From an uncultured Collinsella sp. (lineage in GTDB: Bacteria; Actinomycetota; Coriobacteriia; Coriobacteriales; Coriobacteriaceae), in assembly GCA_902478365.1 (NCBI GenBank), contig CABSKX010000053.1:1-14937 (forward strand): 14,937 bases of DNA, read 5' to 3'. Positions 1-12,100 of the stretch are shown one piece after another. The notes below the pieces were generated by a model. It was not told the DNA's origin and did not search any database. It saw only the letters and a list, made by a program, of their open reading frames with translations. A program made the position numbers and the translations under genes. Each line of letters starts with the position of its first letter. The stretch's first letter is position 1.

Positions 1-111
1 GATTCAGATTCGACAAGGGGCGACCATTGTGCAATCGCAAGAAGATGACGGGGCGAAATGTCAATCCTGGTCTAACAGAGCCTTTTTAAATCCCCGTCCC
101 AGAAAAATCAT
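1..111. other. Upstream intergenic stretch, no gene assigned
   Basis: All three forward frames run into stop codons within the first 130 bases, and none shows a recognisable protein tail. This may contain the last codons of an upstream gene, but I cannot say which frame. A GACGGGG at 47-53 can pair with CCCCGTC at 92-98 over a 38-base loop. There is no clear T-tract, so I do not call a terminator. Confidence 0.3.
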
Positions 112-129
112 TATGCATAGAAAGTCATA
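112..129. promoter_or_regulatory. Candidate ArgR operator (ARG box) for carAB
   Basis: TATGCATAGAAAGTCATA agrees with the general 18-bp ARG-box pattern TNTGNATWWWWATNCANA at 12 of 14 defined positions, with mirrored TATG/CATA ends. A CATAAT hexamer (126-131), five of six to a -10 consensus, overlaps its right half, so bound ArgR would block polymerase. No good -35 is visible. carAB is a classic ArgR target because carbamoyl phosphate feeds arginine synthesis. The box match is seen directly; ArgR binding is inference. Confidence 0.4.
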
Positions 130-176
130 ATTATCATTTCGTAAACATTTCGATGAAATTAACGCCTTGGCGCATA

Positions 177-198
177 CTTGCGGTTAAAATACCGCAAG
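177..198 (+). promoter_or_regulatory. Perfect hairpin in the carA leader
   Basis: Arms CTTGCGGT and ACCGCAAG are perfectly complementary around a TAAAAT loop. No T-tract follows, so it is not an intrinsic terminator. It lies 22 bases before the PyrR-like hairpin and could be an mRNA-stabilising stem, an alternative-folding partner, or a DNA operator. Confidence 0.5.
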
Positions 199-219
199 GC
201 CTAACTACCAACCTTTAAG

Positions 220-244
220 CCGGTCCGGAGAGACCGGGAAGGAG
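220..244 (+). promoter_or_regulatory. PyrR-binding-loop-like hairpin on the carA ribosome binding site
   Basis: CCGGTC (220-225) pairs with GACCGG (232-237) around the hexaloop CGGAGA. The known PyrR RNA-binding loop is a stem closed by a C-N-G-N-G-A hexaloop inside a TCCNGAGAG-type sequence, and this site fits (TCCGGAGAGA). The stem ends one base before the Shine-Dalgarno AAGGAG (239-244), which is four bases from the ATG. PyrR bound here would hide the ribosome site, giving translational repression by UMP as reported for mycobacterial pyr leaders. No terminator/antiterminator pair is seen. PyrR itself is not in the window. Confidence 0.6.
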
Positions 245-248
245 AATT

Positions 249-1754
249 ATGGCGAACAACCATACTGCGGGCACTGCTGCCCGCACCTTCGCGCCCAGCG
301 AGCTTTGCCAGCGCATGCTAGCCAAAACCAGCAAGGGCACCTGCGGTCCCTGCATCCTGTACCTTGAGGATGGGACCATTTTTTATGGCCGTGCATGCGG
401 TGCCGAGGGTACCGCGACCGGCGAGGTCTGCTTCAACACCTCGCTTGAGGGCTACTTTGAGGTCATGACCGACCCGAGCTATGCCGGCCAAATCGTAACC
501 ATGACCTATCCGCAGATCGGTAACTACGGCATCGACGAGACCGACGTCCAGTCGGCCTTCCCCGGTGATACCGCCCGCCCCGCGAGCGCTCCGGCTATGC
601 GCGGCATGATCGTCCGCGACATGTGCGTCACGCCTTCCAACTGGCGCTCGGCCGTCAGCGTGCCGGAGTACCTGCGTGCCCACGGCATCGTCGCTATCGA
701 GGGCGTCGACACCCGCGCTCTTGTGCGCCACCTGCGCGACAACGGCTCCAAGATGGGCATTATCTCGACGGAAATCTTTGACGTCGTCGAGCTTGCCGAG
801 CGTCTGGCCGCAGCGCCGACGCTGGTGGGCGAGAACCTGGTCAAGACCGTGAGCTGCCCTGAGCCCCACGAGTTTGCAGCTGCCGACCTGCCCGCTACGC
901 ATGACTTTGCGCTTGCCCCTGCCGCCCCCGCCCGCCACAACGTGGTCGCCTACGACTGCGGCGTCAAGCGCGGCATTCTGGAGGGCCTCGTCCGCGCCGG
1001 CTGCGACCTTACTGTCGTGCCGTGGGATACGCCCGCGAGTGAGGTGCTCGACATGAATCCCGACGGCGTCTTTTTATCCAACGGCCCCGGCGACCCCGAT
1101 GCCGTGGTGGAGACCTATGAGCAGGTGCAGCAGCTGATCGGCAAGGTGCCGGTCTTTGGCATTTGCCTCGGTCACCAGATGATCAGCTTGGCGTGTGGCG
1201 CCCAAATGGAAAAGCTTAAATTCGGTCACCGTGGCGGTAACCAGCCGGTTATGAACCTGGTGAGCCGTCGCGTGGAGATCACCGCGCAAAACCACGGCTT
1301 TGGCCTGCTGTTCCCAAGTCTGGGCAAACTGATCCCGGAGCTTTCCGGCGGCGAGACCGAGCATGAGGCCGACGGCGACCTGCGCGCCTGGGTGCGTCGC
1401 GGCATCGCGCCGGTCGTGATGAACGAGCGCTTCGGCCGCATTCGCCTGACGCACGTGAACCTCAACGACGGCACCGCCGAGGGCATCCAGCTGCTCGATG
1501 CCCCGTGCTTCTCGGTCCAGTACCACCCCGAGGCCTCGCCCGGCCCCACCGATGCCCACTATCTCTTTACCGCCTTTACGCGACTCATGGACGGCGAGGA
1601 GAACTACCTGGACATCGACACCGCGAAGGACCGCCTTGCCGGCTGGAATTTTGCCGACGATGGTTCCGCCGTTCTACCGAACGGCGGACCGGTCGACGCT
1701 GCGGCTGCATCTGGCACATCATCTTGCCGCTCTGCTTCGGTCGCGCGGGCATAA
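249..1754 (+). CDS. carA: Carbamoyl-phosphate synthase small (glutaminase) subunit
   Basis: Hydrolyses glutamine and channels ammonia to CarB for carbamoyl phosphate, the precursor of arginine and pyrimidines, in the cytoplasm. The N-terminal CPSase small-chain domain spans about residues 35-190 (LEDGT, GEVCFNTS, TDPSY, GNYG). The class I glutamine amidotransferase domain follows from about 232, with nucleophile Cys306 in GICLGHQ and His426/Glu428 in QYHPEAS completing the triad. At 501 aa it is well above the roughly 380 aa usual for CarA. The excess is an N-terminal extension of about 30 residues, 48 residues (352-399) where E. coli has about 12 between AQNHGF and LTH, and a tail of about 40 residues rich in Ala/Ser/Gly. 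Its codons 1662-1690 form an 11-bp hairpin with one bulged base. The ATG at 249 is chosen for its AAGGAG. carB follows after 98 bases. Confidence 0.97.
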   Translation: MANNHTAGTAARTFAPSELCQRMLAKTSKGTCGPCILYLEDGTIFYGRACGAEGTATGEVCFNTSLEGYFEVMTDPSYAGQIVTMTYPQIGNYGIDETDVQSAFPGDTARPASAPAMRGMIVRDMCVTPSNWRSAVSVPEYLRAHGIVAIEGVDTRALVRHLRDNGSKMGIISTEIFDVVELAERLAAAPTLVGENLVKTVSCPEPHEFAAADLPATHDFALAPAAPARHNVVAYDCGVKRGILEGLVRAGCDLTVVPWDTPASEVLDMNPDGVFLSNGPGDPDAVVETYEQVQQLIGKVPVFGICLGHQMISLACGAQMEKLKFGHRGGNQPVMNLVSRRVEITAQNHGFGLLFPSLGKLIPELSGGETEHEADGDLRAWVRRGIAPVVMNERFGRIRLTHVNLNDGTAEGIQLLDAPCFSVQYHPEASPGPTDAHYLFTAFTRLMDGEENYLDIDTAKDRLAGWNFADDGSAVLPNGGPVDAAAASGTSSCRSASVARA

Positions 1755-1852
1755 GCCCAGCGCGCCCTCGCATCACGGCAACCTGATGCACCAGCTGCAC
1801 CCTCGCTGACTTTTCCAAAACATTGAGTCAGCCTCTCTAGGAGGTTTTAAAC

Positions 1853-5151
<3,299 letters not shown>

Positions 5152-5167
<16 letters not shown>

Positions 5168-5298
5168 TTGACCTGTCCGGCCGGGGCGGGAGGGGCCGAG
5201 ATTTCCCCCTTTCGCTCCGGCTGCAAGCAGAGTCGTTCAGGAGGAAACTCGGCCCCTCCCGCCCCGGCCTACGGTGACTCAATTGCACCGTGTGCTGC
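5152..5298. repeat. Nested long inverted repeat (element 1) over the carB 3' end
   Basis: The inner arms, 5179-5200 and 5248-5269, are a perfect 22-bp GC-rich inverted repeat; TTTCC/GGAAA (5202-5206/5243-5247) extends the stem past one bulged A. The outer arms 5152-5164 (GCAGCACACGGTG) and 5286-5298 are perfectly complementary for 13 bp. They extend inward to about 20 bp with two G-T pairs, and the left arm contains carB codons and the stop. The loop core 5214-5240 holds CTCCGG, the mini-stem CTGC-AA-GCAG and AGTCGTTCAG. It matches, in inverted orientation, the core of the element at 12624-12711. No T-tract follows, so this is not a simple terminator. Confidence 0.85.
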
Positions 5299-5341
5299 CG
5301 AAGGGGCTTTGCGCGATGATTGGGGCTGAACAGAAAATGAG

Positions 5342-5384
5342 TGTGGGCTCTGTCGTTCATTCGGACGACAGAGCCCACAATTTG
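5342..5384 (+). terminator. Hairpin after carB, possible terminator
   Basis: A perfect 15-bp stem (5342-5356 with 5365-5379) closes an 8-base loop. The following ATTTGT is a weak T-tract, while on the minus strand the stem is followed by a CATTTTC run. It may end carAB transcription or work in both directions. It could instead be another structured intergenic repeat, since the loop side contains GTCGTTCA, also found in the element 1 core. Confidence 0.5.
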
Positions 5385-5389
5385 TATGG

Positions 5390-5426
5390 GGCCTTCAGGT
5401 GAATTGCAATCATATGAAGGCCTTTT
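5390..5426 (+). terminator. Hairpin plus TTTT, probable intrinsic terminator
   Basis: GGCCTTCA (5390-5397) and TGAAGGCC (5415-5422) pair perfectly over a 17-base loop and are followed directly by TTTT. It is the better of two candidate terminators downstream of carB. Confidence 0.5.
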
Positions 5427-5451
5427 ACCAAGGGAGAGATATGTCTTTGGA

Positions 5452-5645
5452 CAGTTAGTTCAGATTTGTATTTCTCAAAGAGCAGAAGTCGGTTAATTTA
5501 GGCTCAATTGAACTGTTTTCGCTTTCCTAATGAGGCAGATATGCTTACTCAAGGGCGGAAAAGGCTTATCGCTGGGTCCCAGTGACTCAAAAACCGAGAT
5601 GATTAAGCAAAAGCCACTGCGAAAAATACAAATCTGAACTAACTG
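5452..5645. mobile_element. MITE-like element with 22-bp terminal inverted repeats
   Basis: The ends 5452-5473 (beginning CAGTTAGTTCAGATTTGT) and 5624-5645 are perfect 22-bp inverted complements. With one or two mismatches the repeat extends to GG/CC outer ends (5449-5648) and to CTC/GCG inside. About 150 bp lies between them, it is AT-richer than the neighbouring genes, and it contains no plausible gene. This size and shape suit a non-autonomous miniature transposable element. I found no convincing target-site duplication (left flank ends GTCTTT, right flank starts ACCACC) and could not assign an IS family. A long hairpin RNA is the alternative. Confidence 0.55.
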
Positions 5646-5682
5646 CCCACCACCCTCTGTCAACCTTTCTATTCAAACCAAA

Positions 5683-5724
5683 TCAGCCAACGTATGTCAT
5701 AGCAATCCCCGGTAGGTCGCAGGG
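5683..5724. repeat. Dispersed 42-bp repeat, copy 1
   Basis: This matches 12584-12625 at 38 of 42 positions in the same orientation. Both copies end in GGTAGGTCGCAGGG and are followed directly by a long hairpin. Read on the minus strand, both copies give an open tail ending in DLP(G/D)IAMTYVG and a TGA stop. Three of the four differences fall in third codon positions of that frame. It may be a relic of a coding end or the fixed border of a repeat element. Confidence 0.8.
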
Positions 5725-5735
5725 TGGCGGCTGAG

Positions 5736-5781
5736 CCTTTTCTTCGGGAAACTTCGCGAAGTCCAGTTCCCGAGGGAAAGG
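5736..5781. repeat. Hairpin with palindromic tip next to repeat copy 1 (element 3)
   Basis: Arms 5736-5750 and 5767-5781 form a 15-bp stem (13 Watson-Crick plus two G-T pairs). The 16-base loop begins with ACTTCGCGAAGT (5751-5762), itself a perfect 12-bp palindrome. The tip ACTTCGCGAAG matches ACTTTGCGAAG in the loop of the element at 12624-12711 at 10 of 11 positions. With the shared 42-bp flank, this marks it as a diverged relative of that element. Confidence 0.65.
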
Positions 5782-5945
5782 TATGGTCTGTGTAATACCA
5801 GATAAACAGTACATTTTTGCTTAATTGATATTTGGGAGAAGAACCAATTGGTGTGGCTTATTAAGCCCACTTTGCCATTGACGCTCATTTTAATACCACT
5901 GGGAGAATTCCGAACTTGGTTGCGCAACTGCTCCTGTATGCTGAT
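5782..5945. other. Gene-free stretch before the GH31 gene
   Basis: I see no credible gene here. It holds small palindromes: ACCAATTGGT (5843-5852), and GGCTTA/TAAGCC around one base (5855-5867). A weak promoter candidate for the GH31 gene is TTGGTT (5916-5921) with TATGCT (5937-5942), but its 15-bp spacer is short. The stretch is AT-richer than the flanking genes. Confidence 0.4.
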
Positions 5946-5992
5946 TCAACCTAATAGGTTGATATCTGGTTACTACCAGTTGACCACTTGGT
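5946..5992. promoter_or_regulatory. Array of operator-like palindromes upstream of the GH31 gene
   Basis: Three palindromes lie in tandem. TCAACCTA-A-TAGGTTGA (5946-5962) is perfect with 8-bp arms. CTGGT-TACT-ACCAG (5966-5979) is perfect. ACCA-CT-TGGT (5983-5992) has the same form as ACCAATTGGT at 5843-5852. The middle one has the TGGT-N4-ACCA layout of NagR/DasR-type (GntR/HutC family) amino-sugar operators. The array sits just after a weak -10 candidate (5937-5942), where a bound repressor would block transcription. The regulator is not in the window and its identity is inference. Confidence 0.45.
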
Positions 5993-6106
5993 AACGGGTG
6001 GGCCCACTGCACGGAATGTACCGAACACCCCTCCCGTTTGATGCGTGCGCCATGCTGCAGGGCGTGCGTCCGCGACAGTTCCGCATGTCGGAGGGAAGGA
6101 GTCCAG

Positions 6107-9100
6107 GTGTGTAGGAATTCCATTTTTACGAAACGGTGGGTGAAGGGAAGCGCGGTCCTCGTTGCCACTGCAGCGACGCTTGTGTTTGCCAATCCCCAGC
6201 AGGCGATTGCCACGCCACTCAAGGGTGTCGACTCAGCGACCGTGTCTCAGTCTGCCTCGAACGTCGTCGACATCGATTTCGCTGACGGCATCAAGGGCCG
6301 TATTACGTTCCTCGAGGACGGTATTTTCCGTTATAACGTCGACCCCAAGGGTGAGTTTTCCGAGTACGCCACGCCGCGCAGTAAGTCCCACACGGCTAAG
6401 ATCCAGGCTCAGCCCGATACCTCGGACACCTACAGCAAGCCGAGTGCGACGGTTGCCGACAAGGGCGACACTATCGAGATCACCGGCGGAAAGGCGACCG
6501 TGATCCTGGACAAGGCGACTGGCAAGATGAGTATCAAGTCAGGCGACCGTGGCGTGGTTTCTGAGTCTGCGCCCCTCGACCTTGATAAGAAGGGTACCGT
6601 CCAGACGCTCGCCAAGGAGAAGTCCGAGAACTTCTTTGGCGGCGGCACCCAGAACGGCCGCTTCCTGCACACCAACCAGACCATCGCCATCTCCAACACT
6701 AACAACTGGACCGATGGCGGCGTTGCCTCGCCCAACCCGTTCTATTGGACGAGCGACGGCTACGGCGTGCTCCGAAACACGTTTGCAGAGGGTTCCTACG
6801 ACTTCGCTTCCACGGACTCATCGACGGTCACGACTTTGCACAGCGAGAATGAGTTTGATGCCTATTACTTCGTGGCGACCAACGAGGGCGCCTCGAACGT
6901 GGCAACCGAGATGCTGCAGGACTACTACAAGGTGACCGGCAATCCGGTGCTGCTGCCCGAGTACGGTTTCTACCTGGGTCATCTTAATGCCTATAACCGT
7001 GATGGCTGGTCAACGACCTCGGGTCAAAAGAAGTGGGAGACCAAGGGCAGCAAGTCCTCGAGTGAGAAGGGCGACGTTAAATACGAGTCCGGCATGTCGA
7101 CGGGCTACAAGCTCGACGGCACGCTTGCGGCCGAGACGCTCAACGGTGAGGGCCCTACGGTTGATACCGAGAACATGAAGGCGACCGATTTCGACCGCCA
7201 GTTCTCCGCCCGGCAGGTTATCGATGACTACGAGGACAACGACATGCCGCTCGGCTGGTTCCTGCCGAACGACGGTTACGGTGCTGGCTACGGCCAGAAC
7301 GGTTACTACAAGACCGGCGGCGTCAACTCCGACGGAACGAGTTCTGCCGAGCGCCTCAACGCCGTGCGCGCCAACGTCGACAATCTTAAGAAGTTCACCG
7401 AGTATGCCAACTCCAAGGGCGTGAGCACCGGTCTCTGGACCCAGTCGAACCTCGAGCCCGATAGCAACTCCGAGACCCCGTGGCATCTGCTGCGCGATTT
7501 CGATTCTGAGGTTAAGACTGGTGGCATCACCACGCTCAAGACCGACGTCGCTTGGGTCGGCTCCGGCTACTCCTTTGGCCTCAACGGCATCAAGACGGCC
7601 TATGACACCGTGACCACCGGCGCCAACAAGCGCCCCAACATCATCACGCTTGACGGCTGGGCCGGCACGCAGCGCTTTGGCGGCATCTGGACCGGCGACC
7701 AGTACGGCGGTAACTGGGAGTACATTCGCTTCCATATCCCCACGTATATCGGCCAGAGCCTCTCGGGCAACCCCAACATCGGCTCCGATATGGACGGCAT
7801 CTTTGGTGGCGATCCCATCATCTCCGCTCGCGACTACCAGTGGAAGACATTCACGCCCTCTATGCTTGACATGGACGGTTGGGGCACCTACCGCAAGTCG
7901 CCCATGACGCACGGCGATCCATACACGGGCATCTCGCGCTTCTATCTCAAGCTCAAAGCACAACTCATGCCCTATATCTACACGAGCGCGGCCTCGGCGG
8001 CCAACATCGACACGGGCAACGGCGATACCGGCCTTCCCATGATCCGCGCCATGCTGCTTTCCGACAACTCCGAGTACGCCGCAAGCACCTCGACGCAGTA
8101 CCAGTACATGTTCGGTGAGAACTTCCTGGTGGCACCGGTGTATCAGGATACCCAGGCAGATGAGAACGGCAACGATGTCCGCAACGGTATCTACCTGCCC
8201 AACTACGGTACCGACGAGAATCCCACCATCTGGATTGACTACTTCTCGGGCAAGCAGTACCGCGGCGGTCAGGTCCTCAACAACTACGAGGCTCCGCTTT
8301 GGAAGCTGCCACTCTTTGTTAAGGCCAACGCCATCGTGCCGATGTACGCCGAGAACAACAACCCCGAGGCTGTGACCGAGACCAACACCAAGGGCACCAA
8401 TCGCAGCCAGCGTATCGTCGAGTTCTTCGCCACCGAGGGTGAGGGCAGCTTTACGCAGTACGAGGATGACGGCTCCTCCATCGAGAACAACACGACCGAG
8501 GACGATTCCTACGGCACAATCGACAATATTTCCTACGGTGAGCATGTGAGCACCGTCTATAAGTCGAGCGTGGTGGGCGGCACGGCGACCTTTACCGCCG
8601 AGGCATCGCAGGGCGGCTACAGCGGCTACGACTCCAACCGCACCACGACCTTTGTGGCCAACGTCTCCGCCAAGCCCACGAGCGTCTCCGCCAAGAACGG
8701 CGGATCCGCGCTCAACGTGGTTGAGGTCGACTCGCAGGAGGCCTTTGACGCCGCGACCCCCGAGGCCGGCCAGGCGGTCTACTTCTACAACGAGACCCCC
8801 AACCTCAACCACTACGGTAGCGACGCAGGCAGCACCGAGGCCGAGCAGGGCGAGAGCTTCAACAACACCAAGATCACCACGAATCCCAAGGTCTACGTCA
8901 AGTTCGCGAAGACCGATGTCGCCACGGCAGCGCAGACGCTCGAACTGGGCGATTTCGTGAACGCCGATGCCACGCTCGCGGCCGACCGCTTCAACGAGAA
9001 CCTCTCCGCACCCGCGAACCTTGCTGCCCCCGAGGACGCCACGACCCCCACGAGCATTAAGCTCACCTGGGGGAAGGTCGATGGTGCTACCTCCTACGAC

Positions 9101-12100
9101 CTTAAGGTAGACGGCACTGTGTTCGCCGTGGGCGATGCGGCAGAATTCACGCATACCGATCTTGCCTACAACAGCAAGCATACCTACCAGATTCGTTCGC
9201 GCAACGCCGATGGCTACTCCGCATGGAGCGACGTGCTTGAGGCGAACTCTGCGCTCGACCCGTGGCGGAACGTGCCTGAGGCCGAGGAAATCACTTGGGA
9301 GGGCTCGCTCTACGGTAGCCATAAGGCCGAACTCGCCTTCGACCATGAGTTCCAGTCGGGCGACGGCGGTTTCCACTCCGGTGGCAACGATCTGGGCAAG
9401 GCGCTTACCGTTGACTACGGTCGCGCTTACAAGCTCGACAAGCTCGAGTACTATCCGCGCGATGATGCCGGTAACGGCACTGTGACCAAGATGCGCATCG
9501 AGACGAGCCTCGACGGCGTGCATTGGACGACGCAGGAGGTCGACTGGGAGCGCTCCGCCGCTTGCAAGACGGTGGCGTTCGACGGCGCCGTGGCCGCGCG
9601 CTACGTGCGTATGACGCCGCTCGCGTCCGTGGGCAACTTCTTCTCCGCCTCCGAGATCGCCATCTACAAGACCGACGGCACGGACGGCTTCGCTGTGGGC
9701 TCCAACCTCAACAAGGCCACGGTCTCCGACGGCGACTACTCCAACATGAAGAATTACCTGGGTCTTGAGAACCGCGAGCCCGACACCTCGACGTTCGACT
9801 CCCAGATCCGCGCCCACTTCGCCGACCTCAACGGCAACGGCGTCTACGACGTGTACGACTACTCCTTCACCATGGCGGCGCTCGACGGCGGCACCAAGCA
9901 AAAGGGCAAGGCTGCTGGCACCCTCGCGGTGATCCCGAGCAAGATGGAGGTCGAGGCCGGCGACGAGATCACGGTCGACGTCTACGCCACCGACGCCGAG
10001 AACATCAACGCGCTCGGTGCGCTCGTCAACTTCAACAGCGACCAGTTCGAGTATGTCTCCGAGAGCATCGCGCAGGATGCGTCGACGGCGGGCATGGAGA
10101 ACCTCTCGCGCGAGAAAGTGCAGTTCACGGATGGCCACCAGACCATCAACCTGGCCTTCGCCAACCGCGGCGACGCCAAGCTCTTCAACAGTACTGGTGT
10201 GGTCGCGAGCTTTAAACTCAAGGCTAAGACGGCCGGCAAGGTCGAGCTGCCCTCGACGTCTTGGCTCGTCGGCCCGGCGTGCGACGCGCTCGAGTTCGTG
10301 AGTGATGGCACCGTGACGATGCCCGGTGTCCCGCAGCCCACCAAGTCCGAGTACGGCCGCGACGCCTTTGACATCACGATGACCAACGACGAGCTCCCCA
10401 CCGACGACGGCACCAACGTCGAGAAGCTCATCCAGCAGAAGAGCTATGACGGACTGTTCGACAACAATGAGGGCGGCAACGACTTCGAGTTCCTGTGGAA
10501 CTATGGGCCCAACTGGATCGACGGCAAGATGCCGACCTACGTCAAGCTGCCCGCCACGATGACGTTCGCCTTCAAGACGCCGTCGAAACTCGATAGCGTC
10601 GAGGTCGTTAACCGCAACGGTGGCAACGGCACCGTGCAGAAGATTAAGTCCGTCGTGACGTTCGAGGACGGCTCGACCCAGGAGTTCTCGGGCGGAAGCT
10701 TTGATTCCTATCAGGCTCGCTACGCCTTTGGCCTCTCTGCCGAGAACAAGGGCAAGAAGGCGACCAAGGTCGAGATCACGCCGCTTGAGGCATCGGGTGA
10801 CCAGATGCTCACGCTGCGCGAGATCAACTTCAACTACACACAGGGTGTCGAGGCCATCGAGGGTGTCGAACTGGGCAAGAACCAGACCGAGTTCTTCGAG
10901 GGCGATGTGACGCTCGTCGACGCCAAGGCCACGCCCGAGAGCGCCGGCTACCCCTATGTGACGGTCGAGAGCTCCGATCCTTCTGTGGTGAGCGTCTCCG
11001 CTGTCCAGGCCGGCGATAGCGTGAGCTACTACCTGCGCGCCAACAAGGCCGGCAAGGCAACGATCACGGTGGCGTCGGTGCTCGATCCCTCCAAGACCGC
11101 ATCCTATGAGGTCGAGGTCAAGGCTGGTGTCGACACCTCTGCGCTCATGGCAGCGCTTTCCAAGGCCGCGGGCTACAGCGAGTCCGTCTACACCAAGGAT
11201 TCCTATGCAGCCCTCACCGCTGCGGTCGAGGCGGCTCAGAAGCTCCTCGATGGCGGCCAGGGCAACTATAGCAAGAAGGATGTCGCAGACGCCACGGCCA
11301 AGATCGAGAAGGCAATCGACGGCCTCAAGATGCGCCCCGTCGATGAGAAGAGCCTCATCAACACGCCCGAGAACCGCGAGAACGTCAAGGTGACCGGCTT
11401 CTCGAGCGAGGCCGACTATGAGGGCAGCAACGCCGTCAACGCTCTTGACGGCGATGAGCAGACGCTCTGGCACAGCGACTGGGCCTATAAGGCCGGTATG
11501 CCCCAGTACCTGACCGTCGACCTGGGCCGCGACTACGATCTCACCGACGTCACGTTCCTGCCGCGCCAGGACGGCGGCACGAACGGCGATATCTTTGAGG
11601 CCGAGGTGCTGGTTTCCGACACCGCCGACGGTTATGAGATGGGCACCGCCACGTCGATGGGTACGTTTACCTTCGACAACGACGGCCGCGTGCTCACCGA
11701 CCGTGGCGACTGGAAGCAGATGAGCTTTGGTGCCGCGCGCGGTCGCTACGTGACCGTCAAGGTGCTCCACGCCGGCGGTGGCAGCGTTGACGCCTACTGC
11801 AGCATGGCGGAGCTCAAGTTCTACGGTACGGCCGTTCCCAATCCGGTGGCGAAGGACGACCTCACTGCCGCGATTGAAAAGGTTGATGCCGAGGTTGCAG
11901 CCGGCGACCTTAAGGCCAGCGACTACACCGAGGCTTCCTGGACCGCGTTCCAGAACGCCTTGGCGAGCGCCCGCGCCATCCTGAACGACGAGAACGCCAC
12001 GCAGGACGAGGTCGACCAGGCACTCAAGGCACTCGAGAGTGCTCGCGACGCGCTTGAGAAGACTCCGGTGACCCCGGTCGAGAACCCGACCAAGAAGCAG

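Noticed and set aside
5504..5515. TCAATTGAACTG shared between the MITE-like element and the palindrome at 14829
   Set aside because: A 12-base match between two points in 15 kb is expected by chance, and the flanks do not match.
6038..6106. Upstream ATG start for the GH31 protein, adding 23 residues
   Set aside because: No Shine-Dalgarno precedes it, and the added residues (Cys/Arg-rich) would spoil a normal signal peptide. GTG 6107 has AAGGAG at ideal spacing.
5697..6222. Two short minus-strand open frames (76 and 110 aa) before the GH31 gene
   Set aside because: Neither resembles a known family. One runs through the hairpin and repeat region, the other through the operator palindromes and the GH31 signal-peptide codons.
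7010..11770. 1586-aa open frame on the minus strand inside the GH31 gene
   Set aside because: Same cause: codon bias of the sense gene suppresses stops in this antisense frame. The composition is low-complexity and no domain is visible.
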